Positions 43,373 through 53,602 of a DNA stretch of 64,000 nt are shown here, piece after piece (position 1 is the first letter of the stretch; each line of letters opens with the position of its first letter). A program made the position numbers and the translations under genes. The notes beneath the pieces are model-generated. The model made no database searches. It saw only the letters and a list, made by a program, of their open reading frames with translations, and was not told the origin of the DNA. Source of the stretch: Tupaia tana (Eukaryota > Chordata > Mammalia > Scandentia > Tupaiidae); NCBI GenBank assembly GCA_026018925.1, contig JAKSZU010000013.1:79473791-79537790 (forward strand), written 5' to 3'.

Positions 43373-44003
43373 TGTCCCGACCCGGGGGGACAGTCGAACA
43401 TGTTTCCTGAGGGAAGGAGTGAGAGCCGGAATAAGCGGCACAGTGTCACAGCACGGAGATGACACAGTGTCGTCTGTTTATTGTGGGCAGCACGGTACAG
43501 CACGGAGACGACACAGTGTTACAACTCTTTAGGGTCGCGTCATCTGTTGTGAGCAGCACGGAGACGACGCGGTGTCACAGCTCTTCAGCATCGTCTGGAG
43601 ACAATGTAGTGTTACAACTCTTCAGGGTCGTCTGGAGACTGTGCGGTGTTTCAGCTCTTCAGGCTCTCCAGGGTCGTCGTCTTCCTGGTCTTCCATGTCA
43701 TCTTCGTTGTCTTCCTGGTCGTCTGGCTATTGTGGGCCAGGCATGGTGGTTATATACACTTTGGTGGATCGTAAAAGGTGGGTTATGATTGGTTGTAAAC
43801 GATGGGCCGTGATTGGTTGTAAACGGTGGGTTACGATTGGTTGCTTTTGGACCAATCATGAGGTGCCAGATATGCATCTGAGGGATTCTAGTGGCCAATC
43901 AGAGCAAGGTTTCGAAGGTCAGGTTTTATGAAGAGAACCAATCATGGCAATTGTTTGCTCTCTGAGAAACCTTGGCAGACTCGCTGTTGCGCAGCCTCCC
44001 ACA
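43373..44003 (-). mobile_element. Solo retroviral LTR, 6-bp TSD
   Basis: 631 bp, starts TG and ends CA on both strands (TGTCCCGACC to CCTCCCACA on the plus strand). Direct repeat AAGCAG at 43367-43372 and 44004-44009. On the minus strand, U3 carries six CCAAT boxes (both orientations), a TATA box (complement of 43751-43756), a long R with tandem repeats, and AATAAA (complement of 43477-43482). No internal retroviral genes or primer-binding site follow, so it is a recombined solo LTR. The 6-bp TSD and TGTGGGAG start suggest a betaretrovirus-like (class II) origin. CpG-rich and little decayed, so relatively young. Confidence 0.85.
43437..43690 (-). repeat. Degenerate tandem repeats in the LTR R region
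   Basis: Four or more units of about 40-58 bp, each with GGAGAC, GTGTTACAACTCTT or GTGTCACAGCTCTT, and AGGGTCGTCT. A separate 24-bp unit repeats three times in U3 (43770-43841), each holding one CCAAT box. Confidence 0.8.
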
Positions 44004-44165
44004 AAGCAGGGTCTGCTCAGAGGTTAGTTCACGAATTCTTCCCTGTGAAACCAGCACCAGCACCAGGAGTTCAGTAGGTGATGGGGGATTGGATGGATCT
44101 AACTTAAAAGGTTTCTTTTTCTTTCTTTCTTTCCTGTTTTGCTTGTTTTTAAGAATTGTATATTT

Positions 44166-44337
44166 GGGGCCAGCAAGTGGCATGGTGGTTAAGGTGCTGG
44201 GCTCCCGTAAGGCAGACTGTGGTATGGGTCCTGGACTTGGTGACTTGCTTTCTCAATTTCCCTCTCTCTGTGTCTCTTTCTGGTCAAATTAAACAATAAT
44301 AATAATAATTAATAAATAAAATTAAAGAAATAAAAAT
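44166..44337 (+). mobile_element. tSINE-S copy
   Basis: GGGGCCAGCAAGTGGCATGG head, GACTTGCTTTCTCAA, CT tract and AAT-rich tail. Confidence 0.88.
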
Positions 44338-44367
44338 GAATTATTTTATTTCTTTAATTTTATTTAT
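44312..44367. repeat. Perfect 24-bp AT-rich inverted repeat
   Basis: Arms at 44312-44335 and 44344-44367 are exact reverse complements with an 8-bp spacer. The left arm is the A-rich tail of the plus-strand tSINE-S. The right arm is a matching T-rich tail on the other strand. Confidence 0.97.
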
Positions 44368-44389
44368 CATTATTTAATTAATTTATTGG

Positions 44390-44639
44390 GGGGGAGAGAG
44401 ATTTTTGCTATAGGGCATGTGCACTCACTGGAAAGACAAAGAGAGACAGAGAGATAGAATGCAAGAAATCACCCCCTGGGGGGTGGCCACACTGCAATTC
44501 CTTCTCCTCTGTTCTCTTGGGATTTGGGGCAAGCAAGCATATGCGCCTGTGTGAATTTCAAGCCACCACTTCTAGGACTAGAACTGCGGTCAGCCATGTA
44601 GGAGTCCAACACCTTCACCACCATGCCATCTGCTGGCCC
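44390..44639 (-). mobile_element. tSINE-L copy
   Basis: Reverse copy ending CATCTGCTGGCCCT, with a G8 run between tail and body (44388-44396). Confidence 0.88.
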
Positions 44640-44816
44640 TATTTTTTTTTTTTATTTGCTGTAGGTTATTTGCACTCACCAGAGAGAGACAGAGACAAAG
44701 AGAGAGAGAAAGAGAGAGAGGGAAAGTAAAAAAGCAAGTTGCTAGGCCCAGGAGTCAAACTGCAGTCAGCCATGTGGAAGGCCAGTGCCTTAACCATCAC
44801 ACCATCTGCTGGCCCC
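44640..44816 (-). mobile_element. tSINE-S copy
   Basis: T13 tail, GA-rich tract, AAAAAGCAAGTTGCTAGGCCC, head complement ending CATCTGCTGGCCCC. Confidence 0.88.
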
Positions 44817-45014
44817 ACTGGGTTCCTTTTAAATGTTGCTGTCATAGCTGTAATAGTTAGGATTCCAGATAAAATAAACAGCACCAATTAAATTTCAAAT
44901 AAACATTAAGTGTAAGTATGCCCTAGCAATATTTGAGATGTATGTGCACTAGAAAAAATACTGTTTTTCTGAAATGTGAGTTTCTCTAGGTACCCTGTGT
45001 GTGTTTGTTTGGGA

Positions 45015-45270
45015 CTTTTTTTTCTTTTCTTTTATTTTTGCTATAGGGTATATGCACTTGCCAGAGAGAGACGGAGTGGGGGAGGGAGGGAGAAATTACC
45101 CCTGGAGGGAAGGCCATAACATGATCCCTCCTCCTCCACTCTCCTTTTGGGATTTTGGGCACAAATGCACACACACTCCTAGTATGATTTTCAAGCCAAT
45201 GAGTCCAAGACTCAAACCACGCATTTGGCCATGTGGGATCCAGTGCCTTAACCTCCACACCATCTGCTAG
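45015..45270 (-). mobile_element. tSINE-L copy, diverged
   Basis: Reverse copy with GATCCCTCCTCCTCCACTCTCC and GGGATTTTGGGCACAAATGC. Confidence 0.85.
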
Positions 45271-45376
45271 ACTGGTGTCCTGTATTTTTATTTGGTAAGT
45301 CAAGCAATGCTAACAATAGCTAAGCAGCCTTTCCCAAGGAAGCAGGGTGAATGCTGTTCAAAGCCTTGATGCAAAA

Positions 45377-45820
45377 AACCAGGCACTATAGCTAATTTAC
45401 TGAGCACCTATCTATGTGCTGGGTGTTTTTTTTTGTTTGTTTGTTTTTTAAGAATTATTTCATTTTGTTTATTACTATTATTATTTTTATTATTTAATTT
45501 GCCATAGGGCACATGCACTTACCAGAGAAAGAGGGAAAGTGATGAAGCAAGCCACCAGGTCCAGGGCTCAAACCATGGTCAGCCATGTGAGAGTCCAGTA
45601 CCCCAACCACCACATCACCTGCTGGCCTCACTGTGGGTGCTAGTCTAAGGTCTTTTGTGAACTAACCCGCTCAAACCTCACAACAGGCCGGTAGGGTAGG
45701 GGCTCTTTCTATTCTTGTCTCACAGGCAATTGAGACAGAGAAACTTGCTCAAGGACAGAGAGATAGCAAGCAGAGGACTGGGATTCCAACCAGGAGTGTC
45801 AATTCTAGCTAAGTTTAACC
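45377..45820 (-). mobile_element. MIR interrupted by tSINE-S
   Basis: Left part CTGAGCACCTATCTATGTGC, right part CCTCACAACAGGCCGGTAGGG and GACTGGGATTCCAACCAGG. Confidence 0.75.
45427..45629 (-). mobile_element. tSINE-S copy inside MIR
   Basis: Tail with TTGTTTGTTTG and ATTATTATTTTTATTATTT, head complement ending CACCTGCTGGCC. Confidence 0.88.
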
Positions 45821-46226
45821 AAAACTCGTTCTTATAAATAGCAAGGCTCGAGTTACCAAATTATAAAGGAAATGAGTATTCAACTCAGATTTACCCAAAT
45901 GTTATAAATTCCTCTGTTCATTCTTTCCCATTTACCAAGTCTAGCTTCTATTTTTTTTTTCCCTGATAAGTGTCATACCCAGTCTGGCAGTCCCTGTGTT
46001 TTAAAAATGTTATTTTATTTAAAGGGTATTGTATGTTAATATTTTGAAATTTGGAGATATGAGAAAGGATACAGAAGACTACATTAAACATAAAGAAACT
46101 TAAAATCACTTTCTTTTTCATTGCTAACATACTGTACAGCTCTCCAGTCTTCCTATGGACATGTTTTCTTATTTGCTTTGTTAAACAAAATCTGAATCAT
46201 ACAATACACATTTCTTGTAGCTCTAA

Positions 46227-46262
46227 CAATACTCTCTCTCTCTCTTTCTCTCTCTCTCTCTG
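46227..46262 (+). repeat. (CT)n microsatellite
   Basis: CT repeat with one TTT interruption, followed by GATGAGCACACACAC. It may be the remaining 3' end of a SINE. Confidence 0.9.
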
Positions 46263-46328
46263 ATGAGCACACACACCTTCTGGAAGGAGGAAAGGGAAGG
46301 AGGAGAGAAAGAGAGACACCACTCATTC

Positions 46329-46508
46329 TGCCATGTGAGGGCACAACCAGAAGGCACTGGTATGAAACCCAGGAAGAGAGCCCTCACCAGAACCAACCCT
46401 GCCATACTTTATCTGGGACTTCCAGTCTCGGTAACTGAGGGAAACAAATCTCTTCTATTTAAGCCACCCAGGCTGTGGTACTTTGCTGTGGCAGCTGAGT
46501 AGACTATT
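46329..46508 (+). mobile_element. MLT1/MaLR LTR 3' part
   Basis: GCCATGTGAGGGCACAACCAG, GAGAGCCCTCACCAGAACC, GGGACTTCCAGTCTCGGTAAC and TAAGCCACCCAGGCTGTGG are in sense order. Confidence 0.7.
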
Positions 46509-46519
46509 ACAGAGAGCAT

Positions 46520-46700
46520 GACTTTTTCAGGACTGTAATACTCCATCGGATGGATATATTAACATTTAGTCACCAAATAGTCTAAGTCTAGCACTGCAAA
46601 TTGCTTCCAAATTTGCACTTTCCTCAGTCACTCCTATGATAAGCAATCCTTTATAGCCCCATCTCACAACAGATTTCTAGAAGTGGAGCTACTGGTAGAG
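46520..46700 (-). mobile_element. Possible L1M 3' fragment
   Basis: GGACTGTAATACTCCATCGG, GGATGGATATATTAACATTT and ACAGATTTCTAGAAGTGGAG loosely follow the antisense L1M text. Confidence 0.4.
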
Positions 46701-48195
46701 TAGCTCCACTTCAATTGTTTTGGTTTGCCCTGCACCATCCCAGTTTTTTTCACCGAAAGTCCCATGTCTTGGGAAACTCCTCAGTCCTGGCAAACTAGAA
46801 CAGCTAGTCACTGTATCTCTAAGTCAAAGGCAATTCCCTTTCTTTTTAATATTTTGTAATTTCTTATTTACATTTAATCACTGTACATCTTTGTGGGGTA
46901 TGCTATGGTTTTTCAAAGGCAATATACTTTCTAGGGCCTTCTTACACACACTGCTAGATCCCTCAATAGACAGACTGTTAATTCCACACCCACCACATAA
47001 GAGGTTTCCTTTGGAGGTATAGTACCCTATCTGTAATTTACAGGAACATACTTCAGCCTTGATAGTGAGATATAGAAGGTATAAATTAAAAGTAATCTAT
47101 ACCCCACAAAGAGTTAATTAATATGTGAAGTACCTAATCAGGAATCCACATTCCAGAGTTGGCTGGTTAGCATTTGAAAGACCCTAATCAAAAGCCTCCA
47201 CTCCAACTCCAGTGCCTGCTACAAGCACCAGGACAAGTGCTTGCTTTAAATACCACTATCTGAGGCTGCATATTGAACTTGCTAATCAGCATAAGGGATA
47301 TTAGAAATAATATTTCATTGGTAAAATGCAAGCTATTCAAAAATGCATTCTACCTTGTACTAACAAGAGTGTTTTGAAAAAAATCTATCGAAAACCAGTG
47401 GCCTACCACCTTCGGTGTCTCTTTAGTTGGAAATGCTGCTTGGTCCCACCACCACTTGTAATACTGATTCGGGGATTATAGAGGTTTGGAAATGTGGGGT
47501 GGGCATTTTGAGGTTACTACAATAACTAAGGGGAGTCAGTCAGGGGGAATGGCTAGCAAAATCTAGTGCTGGGGTCCAATGTTGCTAGTCATCCTTCAAT
47601 CCCCAAGACAGACAGCAGCCAACATGCCAGGAATGCCAGAGAACCTTCTATGATGGCCAGAACCTTGTGACAGTTTTGCCATAGTGAAGCTTCCAGGTTG
47701 GAGAACCTGAAGAACAGGGAGTTAACACTTCAATGGAATTTAAAAACAGATTGAACAGTGGTAGTTGTCTTTTGGTAGGGCCATTTGTTTGTTTGCTCGT
47801 TATTTTTGTTGCTGTTACATGTGGCTGGAGGTCTAAAGGCCTCCTAAACTGAGAAGCATCTGCACTTGGTCTGTGGGTGCAGCATCAGCATCAATGTTTT
47901 AAAAGTTTCTCCAAATGACTCCAAAAGACAGTCAAGGATGAGAGTCACTGGATCAAGTTCTAGGCTGAAACTGATAACGTACAAAGTTCATGGGTGTCAA
48001 TGACATTCAGATCAAGATACTCATTGTTTTTCAAGGAAGCTCCTACATAGCCTTCTACTGGATTGTCAGAAAAATCATGACGCATTTTTGCATAGAAAAA
48101 AAATACAACCCAATTGCTAGTAAGTATTTGGATGGTAAGTGTTTATACATCTATCAGAACCTTTTCTGTAATTTGCTGTAATTAAAACCCGATAG
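46701..48195. other. No confident feature
   Basis: Repeat-poor. About 47500-47640 is faintly MITE-like (GGGTCCAATGTTGCTAGTC) but too decayed to call. Confidence 0.4.
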
Positions 48196-48197
48196 TT

Positions 48198-48440
48198 GGG
48201 CCAGCCATGACCTGGTGGTTTAAGGTGGCTAGATCTCATATGGTTGACCATGTAGTTCAAGTCCTGGATCCAACGGCCTAAGAAGCACTTCGGCATATGT
48301 GTGTGCCTACTCAAAATCCCGAAAGGAGGGAGAGATGAAGGAAAATGGATTGCAGCGTGATCATGCCCCATGGGGTGATGCTTTCTCTCTTTCTCTCTCT
48401 GGCGAGTGCATGTGCCCTCTAGAAAAAAAGAAAAACAACA
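48198..48440 (+). mobile_element. tSINE-L variant, old
   Basis: GGGCCAGCCATGACCTGGTGG head, CAAAATCCCGAAAGGAGG body, short CT tract and CCCTCTAGAAAAAAAG end. Confidence 0.8.
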
Positions 48441-48445
48441 CCACC

Positions 48446-48502
48446 ACCAATGTTTTTCAGCTATCATTTTCTACCAAAAATAGCCTAAGACTTATACATA
48501 AT
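48446..48502 (+). repeat. 57-bp direct repeat, copy 1
   Basis: 95% identical to 50378-50434, 1,932 bp apart. Unique apart from that. Begins six bases after the 3' end of a tSINE-L. Confidence 0.9.
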
Positions 48503-48547
48503 AGCAAATAAACTTAAATAGATAATTATTTTAAAAAATCAACCCTA

Positions 48548-48824
48548 GGGACCAGCAGATTGTGTAATGGTTACATTGTTGGACTCCCACATGGCTGACT
48601 ACAGTTCAAGTCCCAGATCTGGAGACTTGAAAAATCACACTGGGTGTGTGTGAGTGTGTGCCCAAAGTCTTGCGAGGAGCATGAAGGAAAAGGGATTATG
48701 GTGTGGCCATCCCCCCTGGGGGGGTAGATTTCTTGCTTTCCTTCTTTCTCTCTCTGGTGAGCACATGTGCCCTATAGCAAAAATCTCTCTAAAAACAAAC
48801 AAACAAACATAAAAGCAAAAACAA
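48548..48824 (+). mobile_element. tSINE-L copy
   Basis: Complete. CCTATAGC end followed by (AAAC)n-rich tail. Short direct repeat CAACCCT on both sides. Confidence 0.88.
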
Positions 48825-49189
48825 CAACCCTCTTAGCAAAGGTGTAGAAGTATTTGACCATTACACCACTGCCCCCTACCCCTGACCCCTCATCCCGCAG
48901 CAGGTCCCAGTGGCTGCCATCTTGGAACTGGCCTGGTTCTAACAGCAAAGCCATGGTGTTGTCCATTATGGAGCAAGACAAATGAGGCACTCCAGAATTG
49001 TGTCGGAGTACAGAGACAAAAGTGCTATTGAAACCACAAAAATGGCCCAGCCTCCCTCTCTACCAGCTGATGTAGTGACTGGGGCTTCTTCACTCATTCT
49101 AGATTTAGCTCCATTCTGTTCTTCCCACCTGCTAGATAAACTATCTGGGAGCTAGTCAGTTATTGAAGAGGCCTTTCTTTCTTTCAAAG

Positions 49190-49384
49190 GATTATTTATT
49201 TATGTAATTAATTCCACTTTTTTTCCATTTTTTGTTTGTTTGTTTCTTTTTCATTTAACCTGAGAGAGAGAGACAGAGAGAGAAAGGGAAAGCCAAAAAA
49301 CAAGCCACCAGGTCCAGGACTAGAACCACCATCAGCCATGTGAGAATCCAGCTCCTTTAACCACCACACCACCTGCCGGCCCCC
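49190..49384 (-). mobile_element. tSINE-S copy
   Basis: TTTA/TTTG-rich tail, GA tract, CAAGCCACCAGGTCCAGG, head complement ending CACCTGCCGGCCCC. Confidence 0.87.
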
Positions 49385-49715
49385 CATGAGCCCTTGCTTT
49401 CTGATGGCACCCAGACTAGAGTGGAACCATGTTCCTTTTAACTCTCCCAGAATCACTAACACAGCCCCTTCTATAACTCTCTCAGACACTCCAAGCTTCT
49501 CCATTTTGTTTTGTCTCCCTTGCCGCAGTGAGTCAATGTATTGTATTCTATTTTACTGCATAACAAATTATCACAGATGTAGAAGCTTAAAAAGAACCTG
49601 TGTGAAATGTGGAAATTTATTATTTTGCATTTTCAGTGGATCAGAAGTCTGGCAATGAGTAGCTGGGTCCTTTCCTCAGGCTTTCACCAGGCTGAAATCA
49701 AGATGTCATCCGCAG

Positions 49716-49883
49716 GGGCCAGCAGGTGGCAGTGGTGGTTAAAGTGCTGGGCTCCCACGTGGCTGACCGTGGTTCAAGACCTGAACCTGGCAGCTTGCTT
49801 TCTCACATTCTCTCTCTCTGTTACTCTGGTTTAATTAAAAAGAATAATAATAGCAAATAAATAAAATAATTATTTTTAAAATT
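49716..49883 (+). mobile_element. tSINE-S copy, 13-bp TSD
   Basis: TSD ATGTCATCCGCAG (49703-49715) and ATGTCATCTGCAG (49884-49896). Head GGGCCAGCAGGTGGCAGTGG, followed by CAGCTTGCTTTCTCACATTC. Confidence 0.95.
49719..49732 (+). promoter_or_regulatory. CTCF core motif in tSINE-S head
   Basis: CCAGCAGGTGGCAG fits all 14 positions of CCASYAGRKGGCRS. It overlaps the SINE's A-box region. Binding is not shown by sequence alone. Confidence 0.5.
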
Positions 49884-50377
49884 ATGTCATCTGCAGCTAT
49901 GTTTTCATCTTCAGGTTGGGGTTCTCCTTTAAGCTAATTCAGCTGGTAGAATTCAATTCCTTGAGGTTATAAGACTGAGGTCCTGTTCTTTTACGGCCTC
50001 TTGGCCAGGGTTGCTTTCTGCTGTTAGAGGCTTTCCTCTGGTCTAAGGCACATAAGCGCCCTCCATAGGCAATTCACAACTTGCTTTTGCTTTCTTCCAT
50101 CTCTCTGATGTTCCATCTTCTTTTTCAAAGGCTTGCCTAATTAGGTCAGGTCCACCCAAGATAATCTATCTTTTGACTGATTAGTAGCCTAATCATAGGA
50201 GTGATATTCTAATGCATTCTCAGGTTGAACTTAAATTCAATTTAGACTCAAGGAGAGAAGATTAGGTTATATAGGGCATGTCAACTAGGGACAGGAGTTT
50301 TTTGGGCTATCTGACTACCACACCAAGAAACCTAACTTTGTTTGATTGTGTTCCTCATGATTTTCAGCAAAAATGTT

Positions 50378-50434
50378 ACCAATGTTTTTCAGCTATCATT
50401 TTCTACCAAGAATAGCCTAAGACTTATGCATGAT
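50378..50434 (+). repeat. 57-bp direct repeat, copy 2
   Basis: Partner of 48446-48502 with three substitutions. Lies just past the end of an LTR. Confidence 0.9.
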
Positions 50435-51070
50435 CTGACTACATCAGGTTGGTTTATAACACTGGGATGGGAGCCACTGGGTAGCCTTGCCAGGAGACAA
50501 GCCTGACCCCCACCCAAGCCCCTTTTTCATAGCAAAACATCACAACCTCTCCCACCAAAAGGCAGGTGGAGCTTGATCCCCAGAGGAGGAAAGAGAAGTC
50601 AATTGCCTAACGTGAACTCTTTGTTCAATAATTTAGTCACCAAATTTGAACTACTCGTTCAATTCCCAAGCTAAAGAAAAAAGTATTCATTTACTAAAAA
50701 TTATCTTAAAGAATATTCTTTAATATATTCAATACATTTTAATATATTCTGTTAAAGATAAGAATAATTAGCGTGTTTTCCTTCTATAAAAGCAGAGAAT
50801 ACTTGCTAAGTGAGCAAATTAAAGGTGTTTCCATTATCTATAATTTTGAGACCCCTTGCCCCAGGAGTCCAATTTAAATGATCCCTTTGGAAGAAAAGAT
50901 CAAAATGGCTGGGGATCTCGAATTCACACCCAGTTGAAATGTCTCTATGAGTTACAACAGGTCATTCTGCCCCCTGAGGAGTTGTCCTTTCAACCCTAAT
51001 TATCCTCTAATATATATGACTTTTCCAGTTATTTTCTTTTAGGCTTTTTCTCAAATTATCAAGATCACTC
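50435..51070. other. No recognised feature
   Basis: AT-rich unique-looking sequence. Confidence 0.45.
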
Positions 51071-51074
51071 ATTC

Positions 51075-51290
51075 ATTCATTCATTTTATTGAATAAATAT
51101 ATTTTGAGCACCAACTATATGCCAAGTGCTCATTATAGAGATAAAGCAGTGAGCCACAGAAATGTCCTCATTTATGAAATTTTCAAGTAACAGGAACACA
51201 TTCAACAAATAATCAAAAAATGAATATATCATTTCAAATTCTGATGACAACTAGGGAGGAAAGAAGAGAAAACCATGCCATTGTGATGGT
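51075..51290 (-). mobile_element. L2 3' end, antisense
   Basis: (CATT)n start, TATTGAATAAATATATTTTGAG, then CAACTATATGCCAAGTGCTC and GATAAAGCAGTGAGCCACAG. Confidence 0.65.
51172..51238 (+). repeat. 67-bp direct repeat, copy 1
   Basis: 94% identical to 52971-53037 without gaps (4 substitutions), 1,799 bp apart. It covers the boundary region of the L2 fragment. Confidence 0.9.
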
Positions 51291-51461
51291 TATATTAACC
51301 ATGGGGTGAACATTGTTAGTTTGGACACTTTTTTTCTTCTATTGCTACAAAACTTGGTTAGGAAAACATTCTTTCCTGCAAAGGGCAGTCAGGAATGTGC
51401 TTACCTATCCAAGGGATAAGGGTTCCACTTAACCTTCCAGGGATTAAAACACTGGTCAGTT

Positions 51462-51691
51462 GGGGCCAGTAAATGATGTGGTGGGTGGTTCAGGCACTAG
51501 GTTCCCACATGGTCGACCACGGTTGGAGTTCCAGATCTGACGACTTGAAAATAATGCCAGGTGTGTGTGCTTGCGTGTTTAAAATTTCAGGAGAATGGAG
51601 GAGAAGGGATTGTGGCATGGCCATCTCCCCTGGAGGGGTGATTTCTCACTTTCCCTCTCTCTCTCTCTGACGAGTACACACACCCTATTAC
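51462..51691 (+). mobile_element. tSINE-L copy whose tail became a microsatellite
   Basis: Head is diverged (GATGTGGTGGGTGGTTCAGGC). Body and CT tract present, end CCTATTACAG leads straight into the homopurine tract. Confidence 0.83.
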
Positions 51692-51701
51692 AGAAAGAAA
51701 G

Positions 51702-51747
<46 letters not shown>

Positions 51748-51998
51748 GAAGGAAGGAAGGAAGGAAGGAAGGAAGGAAGAAAGGAAGAAAGGAAGAAAGG
51801 AAGAAAGGAAGAAAGGAAGAAAGGAAGAAAGGAAGAAAGGAAGAAAGGAAGAAAGGAAGAAAGGAAGAAAGGAAGAAAGGAAGAAAGGAAGAAAGGAAGA
51901 AAGGAAGAAAGGAAGAAAGGAAGAAAGGAAGAAAGGAAGAAAGGAAGAAAGGAAGAAAGGAAGAAAGGAAGAAAGGAAGAAAGGAAGAGAGAAAGAAG
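51692..51998 (+). repeat. 307-bp homopurine tract
   Basis: Only A and G on the plus strand: (GAAA)n, (GGAA)n, then more than 25 near-perfect copies of the 8-mer AAGAAAGG. All frames are open, giving meaningless Lys/Glu/Arg or Phe/Ser/Leu translations. Confidence 0.98.
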
Positions 51999-52211
51999 CA
52001 GAGGTCAACTGTGTGGCCATGATCTCTCACTCACCTCATTTCAACAGGAAAACCTAGAGCCCCACTCGAAGATCCCCACATCCCGATCTTGCTACCTCAA
52101 TTTTTGGTACAAAGTCAGCTAGATAAGAAGTACTTCCTTCCCATACGCCTGAATAAAAAAGTAAAGAAATCTACTTTGTGTGTCCTCAATGGCCATTAAA
52201 ACTGTGCATGA

Positions 52212-52469
52212 TGGGACCAGCAGTTAGCGTAATGGCTATGTCACTGGACTCCCATGTAGCCAACTGCAGTTCAAGTCCCAGACTCAGAGGCTTAAACTCA
52301 CGCCAGGCACGTGTGCATGTGTGCCCAAGATCCCGAGAGGAGAATAGAGAAGAGATTGAGGCGTGGCCATCCCCCCTGGGGGGTGATTTCTCGCTTTCTG
52401 TCTCTCTGTCTCTCTCTGTCTTTCTGGTGAGCACACGTGTCCTAGCAAAAACCTTTCAAAAAAAAAAAA
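52212..52469 (+). mobile_element. tSINE-L copy, 14-bp TSD
   Basis: Near full-length. TSD AAAACTGTGCATGA (52198-52211) and AAAACTGCGCATGA (52470-52483). Pure A tail. Confidence 0.94.
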
Positions 52470-52970
52470 AAAACTGCGCATGAAAATTAGGAACTCCACA
52501 TGTTTAAATATTTACCGAATGCAGGTAAATCTTTGGTCTTACATAGAACAGCATAATTCATTTCGGTTTATTCTTTCTACAAGAAGGATTCTCCGCTATA
52601 ATTATCCGGGTAAAGTCAGTTACTCTCTAAAACCTTCCTTGATTTCCCCAGGCAGAGTTATTAATAGTTATGCCTCTTCTGTGCTCCCACAAGACTTCCA
52701 TTACAGCTCATTTTTCCATTGTATCATAAATACATTCAGGTCTTTAAAATCATTTTTCTGCCTCTTTTACTCAGCTGAGGTCGCTGAAGAGAACAACTTG
52801 GTCTTACTCATTTAGATGCCCTTAGTATCTAGCTGTACCTAGCCTTCAAAAGTTCCTGAAGTGCCAAGTTTCCAGGAATAAAAGTCTGAGTGAATGAAAA
52901 AAAAAAAAAAGGATTACACAAGTCAAATCTCATTACCACAAATGGAAGAGGGTGAGTTTTGAGTTTTGAA

Positions 52971-53037
52971 TTATGGAATTTTCAAGCAACAGGAACACAT
53001 TCAACAAATAATCCAAAAATGAATATGTCATTTCAAA
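52971..53037 (+). repeat. 67-bp direct repeat, copy 2
   Basis: Partner of 51172-51238. Here the rest of the L2 tail is absent, so only this piece was copied. Confidence 0.9.
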
Positions 53038-53142
53038 GTATCATTAAGTTCTGAATGAGAAGACAGACTCTGAGTTCATACTTTGTACAAAGGAATCTTC
53101 AAAAAGTTCACAGAAAATGTGCATTATAAAAAATTATGTTTG

Positions 53143-53378
53143 GGGGGACCAGCAGACAGCATAATAGTTATGTCGCTGGACTCCCACATAGTTGACCACG
53201 GTTATAGTTCCAGACCTGGTGGCTTAAAACTCACATGGGTGTATGTGCATGGGTGTCCAAAATCCTGAGAGAATAATGGAGGAGAAGGGATTCCAGTATG
53301 ACCATCCCCCTTCGGGAAGTCGTTTCTCACTTTCTGTCTCTCTGTGTCTCCAGTAAGAGCATATGCTCTATGGATTTA
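53143..53378 (+). mobile_element. tSINE-L copy
   Basis: G6ACCAGCAGACAGCATAATAG head. The 3' end lacks an A tail and stops at ATGGATTTAAAATTTTTTGG. Confidence 0.87.
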
Positions 53379-53602
53379 AAATTTTTTGGCACCAAAATAA
53401 AGTTATACTTTAATTCCATTTTTGCCACAAACTTTTAAAAAGTCTTCTCCTATCTGGTATCATTCTAAAAAATTTTACAGATATTGTTGCATTTCATCTG
53501 CTCATAGAACCGAAAAGATAGTTGTTAATTATTCTTTTCACTCTTTTTTTTTTTTTTTTTTCAAATTGATGATGAAACAAAGTCTTAAAAGAAATTATGC
53601 AG

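Larger units (their letters stand above)
49535..50330 (-). mobile_element. MLT1-like LTR, antisense, split
   Basis: GCATAACAAATTATCACAGATG start and GGGCTATCTGACTACCACACC end, with AATTAGGTCAGGTCCACCC and AATCATAGGAGTGATATTC between. A tSINE-S splits it. Confidence 0.6.

Noticed and set aside
43437-43690. CRISPR-like array
   Set aside because: Units are irregular and adjoin without spacers, inside an LTR of a mammalian genome.
43459-43931. 109- and 119-codon frames as retroviral or host proteins
   Set aside because: They lie in the solo LTR's tandem repeats and have no protein motif. LTRs of this kind are noncoding.
51587-52122. Open frames of 110-175 codons on both strands
   Set aside because: They are the translation of the homopurine microsatellite and an adjacent SINE, not genes.
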